Source: Solirubrobacterales bacterium
GTDB lineage: Bacteria > Actinomycetota > Thermoleophilia > Solirubrobacterales > Solirubrobacteraceae
DNA length: 7,770 nucleotides
Assembly (NCBI GenBank): GCA_009781575.1
Contig: WQXW01000075.1
Coordinates: 1-7,770, forward strand
Direction of reading: 5' to 3'
In this document: piece by piece, positions 1 to 5,397 of the stretch
Numbering within the stretch: position 1 is the stretch's first letter
Layout: each line of letters starts with the position of its first letter
Program-made: the position numbers and the translations under genes
Notes under the pieces: model-generated
The model's database searches: none
Told to the model about the DNA's origin: nothing
The model's input: only the letters and a program-made list of their open reading frames with translations

Positions 1-744
1 ATGCACGCGAAGGCAGTCAAGGCGATCCTGGAACTGGTCGCCGACGCCGACTCCGCCGGCTCGATCGTGTCGTTCCGCGCCGACCTGCTCGCCGCGCTCG
101 CCAACACCCTTCGCTGCGACGTGCTGGTCTTCAACGATTTCCAGCTCCTCCCCGGCCCGGCCGCGCTCGGGACGCCGACGGTCACCTGTACGGCGACGCC
201 GCCGCTCGAGCCCTCCCACGCGATCGCCCCCGCGCTCCTCGACGCCTTCCTGTGCCACGTCTCACAGCACCCGCTGATCCAACTGCACGCCGCCGGCCAT
301 TGCCGCGCGCTGCGCCTCTCCGACGTGACCTCCATGCGCAGGTTTCGCCACGGACCCCTGTACGCCGAGTTCTTCCGGCCCGCCACGGTCTCACACCAGC
401 TCACGATCGGATTCGAGGGCCCGCGCGAGCGCCTCGTCGGAGTCTGGCTCAACCGCGCCCGGCGCGACTTCTCAGAGGACGAGCTCCTACTCGCGGAGCT
501 GCTGCGCCCACATCTGCGCGCCGCCGAGCTCGCCGCACGACGCGCCGTGGCCCGCGCCACGCTGACCCCCCGCGAGCGGGAGGTGCTCGACCTCGTTGCC
601 ACCGGCGCCACCAACCACGCCGTGGCGGACGCGCTCATCGTCAGCCCCGGCACGGTCAAGAAGCATCTCGACAACATCTACGCGAAGCTCGGCGCCCGAA
701 CGCGCGCCGCCGCCGCCCACCGAGCCGGCGCTCCTCCTCGGTGA
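1..744 (+). CDS. GAF-like/LuxR-type HTH transcriptional regulator
   Basis: Predicted cytoplasmic DNA-binding regulator of 247 residues. The C-terminus (about 187-241) is a clear LuxR/GerE helix-turn-helix: LTPREREVLDLVATG, then a recognition helix around SPGTVKKHLDNIYAKLG. The first 170 or so residues resemble the GAF-like sensor half of actinobacterial LuxR proteins, with the stretches HPLIQL, LSDVTSMRRF and LYAEFFRPATV and the tail VWLNRARRDFSEDE leading into a helix before the HTH. No phospho-acceptor receiver domain is visible, so this does not look like a classical response regulator; the ligand is unknown. The ATG is the first base of the window, so its Shine-Dalgarno cannot be seen and an upstream start cannot be excluded, although MHAKAVKAILELV reads as a natural N-terminus. 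The next gene is 86 bases downstream on the same strand. Family assignment is firm; targets are unknown. Confidence 0.88.
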   Translation: MHAKAVKAILELVADADSAGSIVSFRADLLAALANTLRCDVLVFNDFQLLPGPAALGTPTVTCTATPPLEPSHAIAPALLDAFLCHVSQHPLIQLHAAGHCRALRLSDVTSMRRFRHGPLYAEFFRPATVSHQLTIGFEGPRERLVGVWLNRARRDFSEDELLLAELLRPHLRAAELAARRAVARATLTPREREVLDLVATGATNHAVADALIVSPGTVKKHLDNIYAKLGARTRAAAAHRAGAPPR

Positions 745-765
745 CCCCGGGGCCACGCGCCGGGG
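745..765 (+). terminator. weak GC-rich hairpin just after the regulator stop
   Basis: CCCCGG (745-750) and CCGGGG (760-765) form a 6-bp inverted repeat with a 9-base loop immediately after the TGA at 742-744. No T-tract follows, so it is only a possible transcription-pausing or termination structure in very GC-rich sequence. Confidence 0.25.
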
Positions 766-782
766 CCCGCTCAGCGAAGCAG

Positions 783-810
783 CTGCGCCCTGCGCCCTGC
801 GCCCTGCGCC
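783..810 (+). repeat. heptamer tandem repeat (CTGCGCC)x4
   Basis: Four exact, uninterrupted copies of CTGCGCC fill 783-810 in the short gap between the LuxR-type gene and the secreted GH25-like gene, ending 20 bases before the proposed ATG at 831. Seven-base units shift reading frame when their number changes, but this stretch lies upstream of the chosen start. It could vary promoter or leader spacing through slippage; that role is inference. Confidence 0.8.
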
Positions 811-830
811 CGAGCACCCCGGCGCCGCCT

Positions 831-1850
831 ATGCTGGCGCCGGTGGGAGGTGAACGATCGCTCGCCGCGCTCCTCGGCACGGTTGTGGCGCTCTCGCCGG
901 CATCCCTGGGGCGAGGCGTCGCAGGCCGCGTGGATCGCGCGCCCGCGCCCGCGCCCGCGCCCGCGCCGGGTGCCGTGGCCGCGCCGGCCGCGGTGGCTGC
1001 CTCGCCGGGCGCCACCCGGCCGGGTCCGGGCTTCGCGTACGGCACCGACAGCTACTACCCGGCCGTGGGCGGCTCCACGTCCGATGGCGAGCCGGTGCTC
1101 GGCGGCGGCTACGGCGGTTACATGGGCATGGTCGGCAGCTGGGAGCGGTGGCTGGGCTGCTCGAGCTTCCTGGCGTGGTCGTCCGCCGACGCCGCCGCGG
1201 CCGACATCGACCGCACGCGCCACCGGGAGGGGGTCGGGACGGGCGCCTACTGGTTCATGGGTGGGCCCGGTGTGGACCCCCACTACAACGGCACCGCGCG
1301 CGAGGCGCGCGCGTGGGGCGCCGCACAGGCGGCGCAGACGCTCGGCCACATCCGGCGCCTGCCGGGCGCGCAGCGGATCACCTACCCGGTCGTGTGGATG
1401 GACGTCGAGCTGCCCAAGATCGCGCCCGCGCCCGACAACGGCTGGACCTCCGTGTACGGCTCGCCGTGCCGCGGCGCCGTGCGCCGGCGCGGGATCGCGC
1501 CGAGCGTCAACCGCGCCGAGCTCGACGGCTTCTCCGTCTATCTGCGCGCGCACTCGCGCTTTCAGCCCGGCGTCTACTCCTCGCCCGGCAACTGGCGCCG
1601 GATCTTCGGCACCGGCGCCGCCGGCGCGATCTCCACAACGTATGAGTGGACCTACCGGCCGGAGAGCGCCGCGCTGCGCCAGGCGCCCGCCGGCTGGTGC
1701 CTCAGGGCGCGCCACCCCCGCTGCGCGCAGTTCTTCGGCGGCCTCAACACGGCTTCGCGCTACGCGCTGATGTGGCAGTTCTCGGGCGGCGGCGGCGTGC
1801 TCAACGGCTACGGCGACTTCGACCAGATCGAGCGCGCGCGGACGCCCTAG
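831..1850 (+). CDS. secreted GH25-like (lysozyme-type TIM-barrel) protein
   Basis: A 339-residue protein predicted to be exported. After a basic start comes a hydrophobic stretch (about 11-28, LAALLGTVVALSPASL), then an Ala/Pro linker (APAPAPAPAPG, about 38-47), then a barrel domain from about 68. The domain shows landmarks of glycoside hydrolase family 25 and related glycoside-hydrolase-like folds: a first-strand Asp in YGTDSYYP (D73), the strand VVWMDVEL with a DxE pair (D191, E193) matching the GH25 catalytic motif, PGVYSSPGNW (247-255), and a closing LMWQFSGGGG...GDFDQIE. A peptidoglycan-cleaving role is plausible but unproven. The open frame runs back to 252, but that part shadows the LuxR-type gene. 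The ATG at 831 lacks a clear Shine-Dalgarno. GTG at 843 is an alternative. A GGAGGTGA at 846-853 lies just inside the gene and serves no good in-frame start. Confidence 0.78.
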   Translation: MLAPVGGERSLAALLGTVVALSPASLGRGVAGRVDRAPAPAPAPAPGAVAAPAAVAASPGATRPGPGFAYGTDSYYPAVGGSTSDGEPVLGGGYGGYMGMVGSWERWLGCSSFLAWSSADAAAADIDRTRHREGVGTGAYWFMGGPGVDPHYNGTAREARAWGAAQAAQTLGHIRRLPGAQRITYPVVWMDVELPKIAPAPDNGWTSVYGSPCRGAVRRRGIAPSVNRAELDGFSVYLRAHSRFQPGVYSSPGNWRRIFGTGAAGAISTTYEWTYRPESAALRQAPAGWCLRARHPRCAQFFGGLNTASRYALMWQFSGGGGVLNGYGDFDQIERARTP

Positions 1851-1958
1851 GGCTGCGCGACCACAGCGGCCACACGCAACCCATACCGCCTCGTTACGCG
1901 TCTGTGCGCGGTGTTCGGCACGATCTCGGCGCTCCGCGGGCTTGCCACATCTCCCGAA

Positions 1959-1969
1959 GTGTCCGACAC
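1959..1969. promoter_or_regulatory. candidate operator palindrome GTGTCCGACAC
   Basis: GTGTC-c-GACAC is a perfect inverted repeat with 5-base arms and one central base, 52 bases upstream of the ATG at 2021. Its position suits a repressor or activator site for that gene. It is short enough to occur by chance in GC-rich DNA. Confidence 0.3.
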
Positions 1970-2007
1970 GGATGTACAAACACCTCCCATCGGGTAAACC
2001 ATGGATC

Positions 2008-2015
2008 AGGTGGGG
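2008..2015 (+). promoter_or_regulatory. Shine-Dalgarno deciding the start at 2021
   Basis: AGGTGGGG ends five bases before the ATG at 2021 and selects this start over the long upstream open frame (from 1646), which overlaps the GH25-like gene. A hairpin TGTCCA-gcca-TGGACA (2022-2037) begins inside the start codon. Confidence 0.6.
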
Positions 2016-2020
2016 AACCA

Positions 2021-2629
2021 ATGTCCAGCCATGGACACCAGATCGCGTGTCGAGTGACCATCTCGCTCGCCGGCACGTTACTGGCGTTGGGCTGCCTCAC
2101 CGCCGCCGCGCCCGGCCGCCGCGCCCTCGGGATGGCACACTGGGTGCTCGCGCCCGGCACCGTCGGGCCGCTGCGCATCGGCGTCTCGACCGAACAGGAC
2201 CTGCTGCGAGCCGCCGGGCCGCCCACGCTCAACATCGAAGTGGTGGGCGTGCGCTGGGTGGTGCGCGCGCGCTATCTCGGCTACGGCGCCTGCCGCGGCG
2301 CCTGCCCCACCGCCTTCTGGATCGACGCGCGCACGCACCGTCTCACCGATTTCCGCACCACTTCCCCGACCTTCCCCACCAACCGCGGCACCCGCGTCGG
2401 CACCCCGATCGGGGCGGCCGAACGGAGCGAGGAAAGTGGCGCGCGCGGCGCGCTGGGCTGCGCCTCCACCGCGATCCTGCAACACAGCGCCCGCGGTCGC
2501 ATGTGGCTCGGGATCACCGAAAGCCGCGTGCGCATCATCTACGTGGGCGGCCCCTCCTCGCTGGTCTATCCCTGCACGTTCGGCCTCGAGCGCGACACCA
2601 GCCTCGTCAACACGGGTCTCATCGGCTGA
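2021..2629 (+). CDS. small exported protein of unknown function, four cysteines in mature part
   Basis: I do not recognise a named family. The product is 202 residues. Residues 13-30 are hydrophobic (ISLAGTLLALGCLTAAA), consistent with a Sec signal peptide. C25 could be a lipobox cysteine, but the ALGC context is not canonical, so cleavage near AAAP is as likely. The mature part has cysteines at 91, 95, 147 and 185, enough for two disulfides. LRIGVSTEQDLLRAAGPPT (51-69) and GTRVGTPIGAAERSE (123-137) look like two related units of the 'GxsxxxvxxxxG' type seen in some small secreted actinobacterial and BamE-like proteins; that is inference. The start is chosen by the Shine-Dalgarno at 2008-2015 and the following signal peptide. 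The gene converges with the tlpA-like gene across 96 bases. Confidence 0.72.
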   Translation: MSSHGHQIACRVTISLAGTLLALGCLTAAAPGRRALGMAHWVLAPGTVGPLRIGVSTEQDLLRAAGPPTLNIEVVGVRWVVRARYLGYGACRGACPTAFWIDARTHRLTDFRTTSPTFPTNRGTRVGTPIGAAERSEESGARGALGCASTAILQHSARGRMWLGITESRVRIIYVGGPSSLVYPCTFGLERDTSLVNTGLIG

Positions 2630-2635
2630 CGCGCC

Positions 2636-2700
2636 CGCGGCGACGCGCGCGCGGCGACGCGCCCGACACGGGCGGCCCGGCGCGGGCGGCCCGGGCGGCC
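2636..2700. repeat. 14-base-period GC-rich repeats in the convergent gap
   Basis: CGCGGCGACGCGC occurs at 2636-2648 and again at 2650-2662, a 14-base step. GGGCGGCCCGG occurs at 2670-2680 and 2684-2694, again a 14-base step, with a partial third copy GGGCGGCC at 2693-2700. Together they fill most of the gap between the two converging genes, and no gene is visible here. Confidence 0.65.
2660..2674. terminator. possible bidirectional hairpin between convergent genes
   Basis: CGCCCG-aca-CGGGCG makes a 6-bp all-GC stem with a three-base loop, midway between the stop at 2629 (+) and the stop at 2726 (-). The position suits termination in both directions, but neither side has a T-tract. Confidence 0.35.
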
Positions 2701-2725
2701 ACAGGTGCTCGATGTGGCGGCGTGC

Positions 2726-3241
2726 TCAGCCCAGCCGTGCGAGCGCGCGGCCGAGGGTCCGCTCGCTCTGGGGGCCGCGCAACACTTCGTGGATGTGACC
2801 CTGCGCGTCCAGCACGAACGTGGTCGGCAGGCCGCTCACCCCGTACGCTTCGCCCGCCCGCCCGCCGGCGTCGCGCAGCGTGGGGAAGCTCCAGCGGTAG
2901 GTGCGCACGAATGCGCGCGCGCCCGGCAGCTGGTCCTCCCAATTGACGCCCACCATGTGCCCGCGCCCGCCCAGCGTGGTGGCAAAGCGCTCGAGCGCCG
3001 GCGCCTCCTGCCGGCACGGCCCACACCAGCTCGCCCAGAACACCACGAACGCGGGGCGCCCCCGCAGCTGTGCCAGCGTGACCGCTTCGCCCGAGAGCCG
3101 CTCGGCGGGCAGCGCCGGTGCCACGCGCGCCTCCGAAGAGGTGCCCCGGAGACCGAGGAACAGCAGCACCGCCACGATCGCGCCGCCCGCCAGCCACGCG
3201 CCCAGGCGGATCGCGCGTCGCGAGCCGCGCGCATGCGTCAC
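2726..3241 (-). CDS. membrane-anchored TlpA/ResA-family thioredoxin-like protein
   Basis: Thiol-disulfide oxidoreductase of 171 residues acting outside the membrane. After a basic N-terminus, residues 15-32 form one hydrophobic anchor (AWLAGGAIVAVLLFLGL). The thioredoxin fold follows, with the redox motif WCGPC (72-76) in FVVFWASWCGPCRQEAPAL and the cis-proline segment SGLPTTFVLD (P139). This matches the TlpA/ResA/CcmG group, which keeps cysteines reduced during cytochrome c or CuA assembly. In Bradyrhizobium, TlpA reduces ScoI and the CuA subunit; the adjacent sco1 gene suggests the same job here, and no ccm/res genes are in view. The start is GTG at 3241, 7 bases after the sco1 stop, with AAGGAG ten bases upstream. 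The subgroup (TlpA versus ResA) is not settled. Confidence 0.9.
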   Translation of the reverse strand: MTHARGSRRAIRLGAWLAGGAIVAVLLFLGLRGTSSEARVAPALPAERLSGEAVTLAQLRGRPAFVVFWASWCGPCRQEAPALERFATTLGGRGHMVGVNWEDQLPGARAFVRTYRWSFPTLRDAGGRAGEAYGVSGLPTTFVLDAQGHIHEVLRGPQSERTLGRALARLG

Positions 3242-3248
3242 CGGCGCG

Positions 3249-3881
3249 CTACTCCTTCGCCAGCAGCGGCACGTCGTGCACGATCCAACCCGGCTTGAAG
3301 TTGGCCGGATACAGCGCGCTGATCTTGCCCGAGCCCGACACCCCGTACACGAATGCCGAGTGACCCACCTCGCGCGAGTCCGGGCTCGCTTCGACCTTCA
3401 CGCCGTACTTCCGCCAGACCGGTTCCAGTTCGTGGCGCGATCCGATCAGGTAGTCCATGCGCCCGGTCATGCCGTGCTTGGCCAGGAACGCCTCCACCGT
3501 CGCAGGGGTGTCGCCACGCGGATCCACCGACACCGCCACGAACGCCACGTGACTCGCCGCCGCCGGGCCCATCCTTTCGAGCGCCGCGTGGAAGTTGCCC
3601 ACGATCGCCGGGCAGATGTCGGGGCAGTGGTCGTATATGAAGGTCAGCATCACCGCCTTGCCCCGCAGTGCGCTCAGCCGCACCGGCTGCCCCAAGGAGT
3701 TGTGCAACGCGATCTCCGGCGCCGCCACCGGTCGCGTGGGCAGGGCCGGCGCGTCCAGCGCCGCGCCGTGCGCCGCCGCCAGTCGCGTGGTGGCGCTCCC
3801 GCCGCCACACGCGCCCAGCGCCAGCGCGCTGGTCACGGCCACTGCCGCGAGCGTGGCGAAGCGCACGGTGGATTGCCCCAT
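3249..3881 (-). CDS. Sco1/SenC/PrrC-family copper chaperone lipoprotein
   Basis: A 210-residue lipoprotein on the outer face of the membrane. The signal peptide ends in a canonical lipobox, LGAC (C25), followed by GGG. The thioredoxin-like Sco fold carries the copper-binding CxxxC in FIYDHCPDICP (C86, C90) and the distal histidine in REVGHSAFVYG (H174), so all three copper ligands of the family are present. VAVSVDPRGDTP and a closing lysine-rich segment also fit. Sco proteins deliver copper, or redox equivalents, to the CuA centre of cytochrome c oxidase. The ATG at 3881 is chosen because the signal peptide starts there; the open frame runs on to 4175 through hisS and the repeat. A weak GTGGGA precedes the start. 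The tlpA-like gene follows in the same operon. No cox gene is in the window, so the partner oxidase is inferred. Confidence 0.94.
   Translation of the reverse strand: MGQSTVRFATLAAVAVTSALALGACGGGSATTRLAAAHGAALDAPALPTRPVAAPEIALHNSLGQPVRLSALRGKAVMLTFIYDHCPDICPAIVGNFHAALERMGPAAASHVAFVAVSVDPRGDTPATVEAFLAKHGMTGRMDYLIGSRHELEPVWRKYGVKVEASPDSREVGHSAFVYGVSGSGKISALYPANFKPGWIVHDVPLLAKE
3252..3257 (-). promoter_or_regulatory. Shine-Dalgarno AAGGAG for the tlpA-like gene
   Basis: On the - strand AAGGAG forms the last two sense codons of sco1 (Lys-Glu, just before TAG) and lies ten bases before the GTG at 3241. It supports that non-ATG start and indicates co-translation of the two genes. Confidence 0.7.
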
Positions 3882-3936
3882 CGATCCCACGCCGGCGAAC
3901 TTAGCAGCCCCCCGCGCGCCGGGTGCCGGCCGCAAA

Positions 3937-4051
3937 TGCGCCCGCGCCCGCTCCGGCGGTGCCGGTCGAGCAGCGGGTGTTGCGTGTTTTGTTTTTGGGA
4001 TTGGTTCCGCGCGGAATGAATCCTCTTTTTGAATCCCCCAACGGCGCCTCG
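3937..4051 (+). repeat. dispersed 115-base repeat, copy 1
   Basis: Aligned without gaps to 7656-7770 (constant offset 3719), the two copies differ at 11 of 115 positions, about 90% identical, and the last 31 bases (4021-4051) are the same. Just outside the left edge the similarity continues a few bases with one extra A in copy 2. From left to right: a GC-rich part with the small inverted repeat CCGC-tccg-GCGG (reverse strand CCGC-cgga-GCGG), a T-rich run (3985-3996), the hairpin, T5, then GAATCCCCCAACGGCGCCTCG. It lies 55 bases upstream of the sco1 start codon. Both copies are intergenic. No terminal inverted repeats, target duplication or transposase is seen, so it is not an insertion sequence. 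Confidence 0.93.
3997..4030 (+). terminator. terminator-like hairpin with T5, repeat copy 1
   Basis: Read on the + strand, bases pair around the 4010/4011 centre: 4004-4010 with 4011-4017 (including G4004-U4017 wobble), a single G-G mismatch (4003/4018), then 3997-4002 with 4019-4024 (ending in G-U wobble). T5 follows at 4026-4030. This is the form of a Rho-independent terminator on the + strand. No + strand gene ends here, so it would end antisense or small-RNA transcription. On the - strand no T-tract follows the stem. Confidence 0.6.
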
Positions 4052-4101
4052 GACAGGTGTGTTCGAGGCCTGGGCGGAGCGTTCTTTGGCGAGTCGCCCG
4101 G

Positions 4102-5397
4102 CTAGGACAGGCGTCGCAGACCCTGCAACACCGCGTGCACCACCTCGGCCGCCGCCAGCTCGCGCTCTCCCCCATCCTCCATGTCCCGCAGGCTCGCTCG
4201 GTCGTCCGCGCCCACGAGCGCCAGATAGCGCGCGCCCACGCGGTGCGCGTGGTTGCGCTGGCCCTTGGGCGAGCGCCCCGCCATCTCCATCTGCGCGCTC
4301 AGGCCCGCCGAGCGGGCGTCGCGCAGCAGCTCGAACGCCGCGCCGCGCGCCTCAGCATGCGCGCCGCGCCCCGCCCCCGCGTCGGGGGCGCCCGTGCTCG
4401 TGCCAACGTAGAGCTCCAGCGAGCCCGTCCTCGCCGGCGGCTCCCTCCCCGCCAGCAGCATCCGCTCCACGCCCGCCGCCCAGCCGATCCCGGGGGTGCG
4501 CGGTCCCCCCAACTCCTGCACCAGGCCGTCGTAGCGCCCTCCCCCGCCCACGCCGCTCTGCGCGCCCAGCGCCTCCGAGCTGTACTCGAAAACGGTGCGT
4601 GTGTAGTAGTCGAGGCCGCGCACCAGCGTGTCGTCCACCTCGTGTGCCACGCCCGCGCGCTCCAGCAGCGCGCACACCGCCTCGAAGTGCTCGCGATCCT
4701 CGCGCTCCAGGTGGTGCATGAGCCGCGGCGCGCTCTCCATCACCGCGCGTGTGCCGGGGTGGTCGGAGTCGAACGCGCGCAGCGGGTTGGAGTCGATTCG
4801 CCCCCGCACCTCCGCCGAGAGCTCATACTCGTGCGCGCGCAGGTGCGCGCGCAGGCGCTCGCGGTACTCCGCGCGGCTCTCGCCACTGCCGAGGCTTCCC
4901 ACGCGCAGGCGCCCCTCGCGCACGCCCATCTCCTCCAGCAGCGCGCACATCAGCGTGATCGACTCCGCATCCACCGCCGGGTCCTCGCTGCCCAGCGCCT
5001 CCACGCCCACCTGCCAGAACTGGCGGTACCGCCCCGCCTGCGCGCGCTCGTAGCGGAAGAAGCTCCCCAGGTACCACAGCTTCACCGGCGCCGCGCGCTT
5101 GTGCATGCCGTGCTCCACGTACGCGCGGCACACCGGAGCCGTGCCCTCCGGGCGCAGCGTCAGCGAGCGGCCCGAGCCGTCCTCGAAGGTGTACATCTCC
5201 TTCTGCACGATGTCCGTCGACTCCCCCACCCCCCGCGCGAACAGCTCGGTGGCCTCGAACGCCGGCGTCTCGATCCGCTCGTAGCCCGCGCCCTCGAGGA
5301 TCGCCCGCGCCGCCGCCTCCAGGCGCGCGCGCCTGCCCGCCTCCTCGCCCCAAACATCGAAGGTCCCCCGCGGAGCCTTGATCCGCGCCCCGCTCAA
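4102..5397 (-). CDS. hisS: histidyl-tRNA synthetase (HisRS)
   Basis: Class II aminoacyl-tRNA synthetase that charges tRNA-His in the cytoplasm; 431 residues, the usual length. The start IKAPRGTFD is followed by the catalytic core: LTLRPEGTAPVCRAY (79-93), motif 2 FFRYERAQAGRYRQFWQ (113-129, R116 and E118), the HisRS signature LVRGLDYYTRTVFEY (258-272, with the catalytic-type R260), GGGGRYDGLV (284-293) and motif 3 GIGWAAGVERML (303-314). The anticodon-binding domain covers about 325-431 and contains a short Ala/Gly-rich insert (337-353). The start is taken as TTG at 5397, because KAPRGT must lie close to the N-terminus and no ATG or GTG is suitably placed. This TTG overlaps the TGA of the MBL gene (TTGA, 4 bases), implying translational coupling. 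The upstream Shine-Dalgarno is poor (GAGG, 13 bases away). Confidence 0.97.
   Translation of the reverse strand: MSGARIKAPRGTFDVWGEEAGRRARLEAAARAILEGAGYERIETPAFEATELFARGVGESTDIVQKEMYTFEDGSGRSLTLRPEGTAPVCRAYVEHGMHKRAAPVKLWYLGSFFRYERAQAGRYRQFWQVGVEALGSEDPAVDAESITLMCALLEEMGVREGRLRVGSLGSGESRAEYRERLRAHLRAHEYELSAEVRGRIDSNPLRAFDSDHPGTRAVMESAPRLMHHLEREDREHFEAVCALLERAGVAHEVDDTLVRGLDYYTRTVFEYSSEALGAQSGVGGGGRYDGLVQELGGPRTPGIGWAAGVERMLLAGREPPARTGSLELYVGTSTGAPDAGAGRGAHAEARGAAFELLRDARSAGLSAQMEMAGRSPKGQRNHAHRVGARYLALVGADDRASLRDMEDGGERELAAAEVVHAVLQGLRRLS

Larger units (their letters stand above)
1851..2020. other. 170-base intergenic region with short palindromes
   Basis: This gap between the GH25-like gene and the next + strand gene is less GC-rich than its surroundings and holds no open frame of its own. 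It carries the 11-base palindrome at 1959-1969 and the Shine-Dalgarno of the next gene. It is the likely place for that gene's promoter. TTGCCA at 1942-1947 could be a -35 box, but no -10 box sits at a normal distance, so no promoter is called. Confidence 0.5.
3882..4101. other. 220-base gap between hisS and sco1, mostly repeat copy 1
   Basis: No credible gene is seen here. The hisS-proximal end has GCCTCG (4046-4051) and CGAGGC (4064-4069), a 6-bp inverted repeat with a 12-base loop that could be a weak hisS 3' structure. The middle is the dispersed repeat (3937-4051). The sco1-proximal part has TAAGTT on the - strand (3898-3903), which resembles a -10 box, but no good -35 box is visible. 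Confidence 0.5.

Noticed and set aside
252..830. N-terminal extension of the GH25-like open frame
   Set aside because: It overlaps the LuxR-type gene in another frame and reads as Arg/Pro-rich noise. The signal peptide begins just after 831.
1942..1976. Promoter with TTGCCA as -35 for the gene at 2021
   Set aside because: No -10-like hexamer at 16-18 bases; the closest AT-containing hexamer is about 23 bases away.
771..2021. 416-codon - strand open frame opposite the GH25-like gene
   Set aside because: Arg/Ala/Gly-rich shadow frame typical of very GC-rich DNA. The + strand frame has a signal peptide and recognisable catalytic motifs.
3923..4105. 60-codon + strand open frame across repeat copy 1
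   Set aside because: The matching frame in copy 2 stops at TGA (7713-7715) after VLF, and there is no Shine-Dalgarno. The conservation is better explained by RNA structure.
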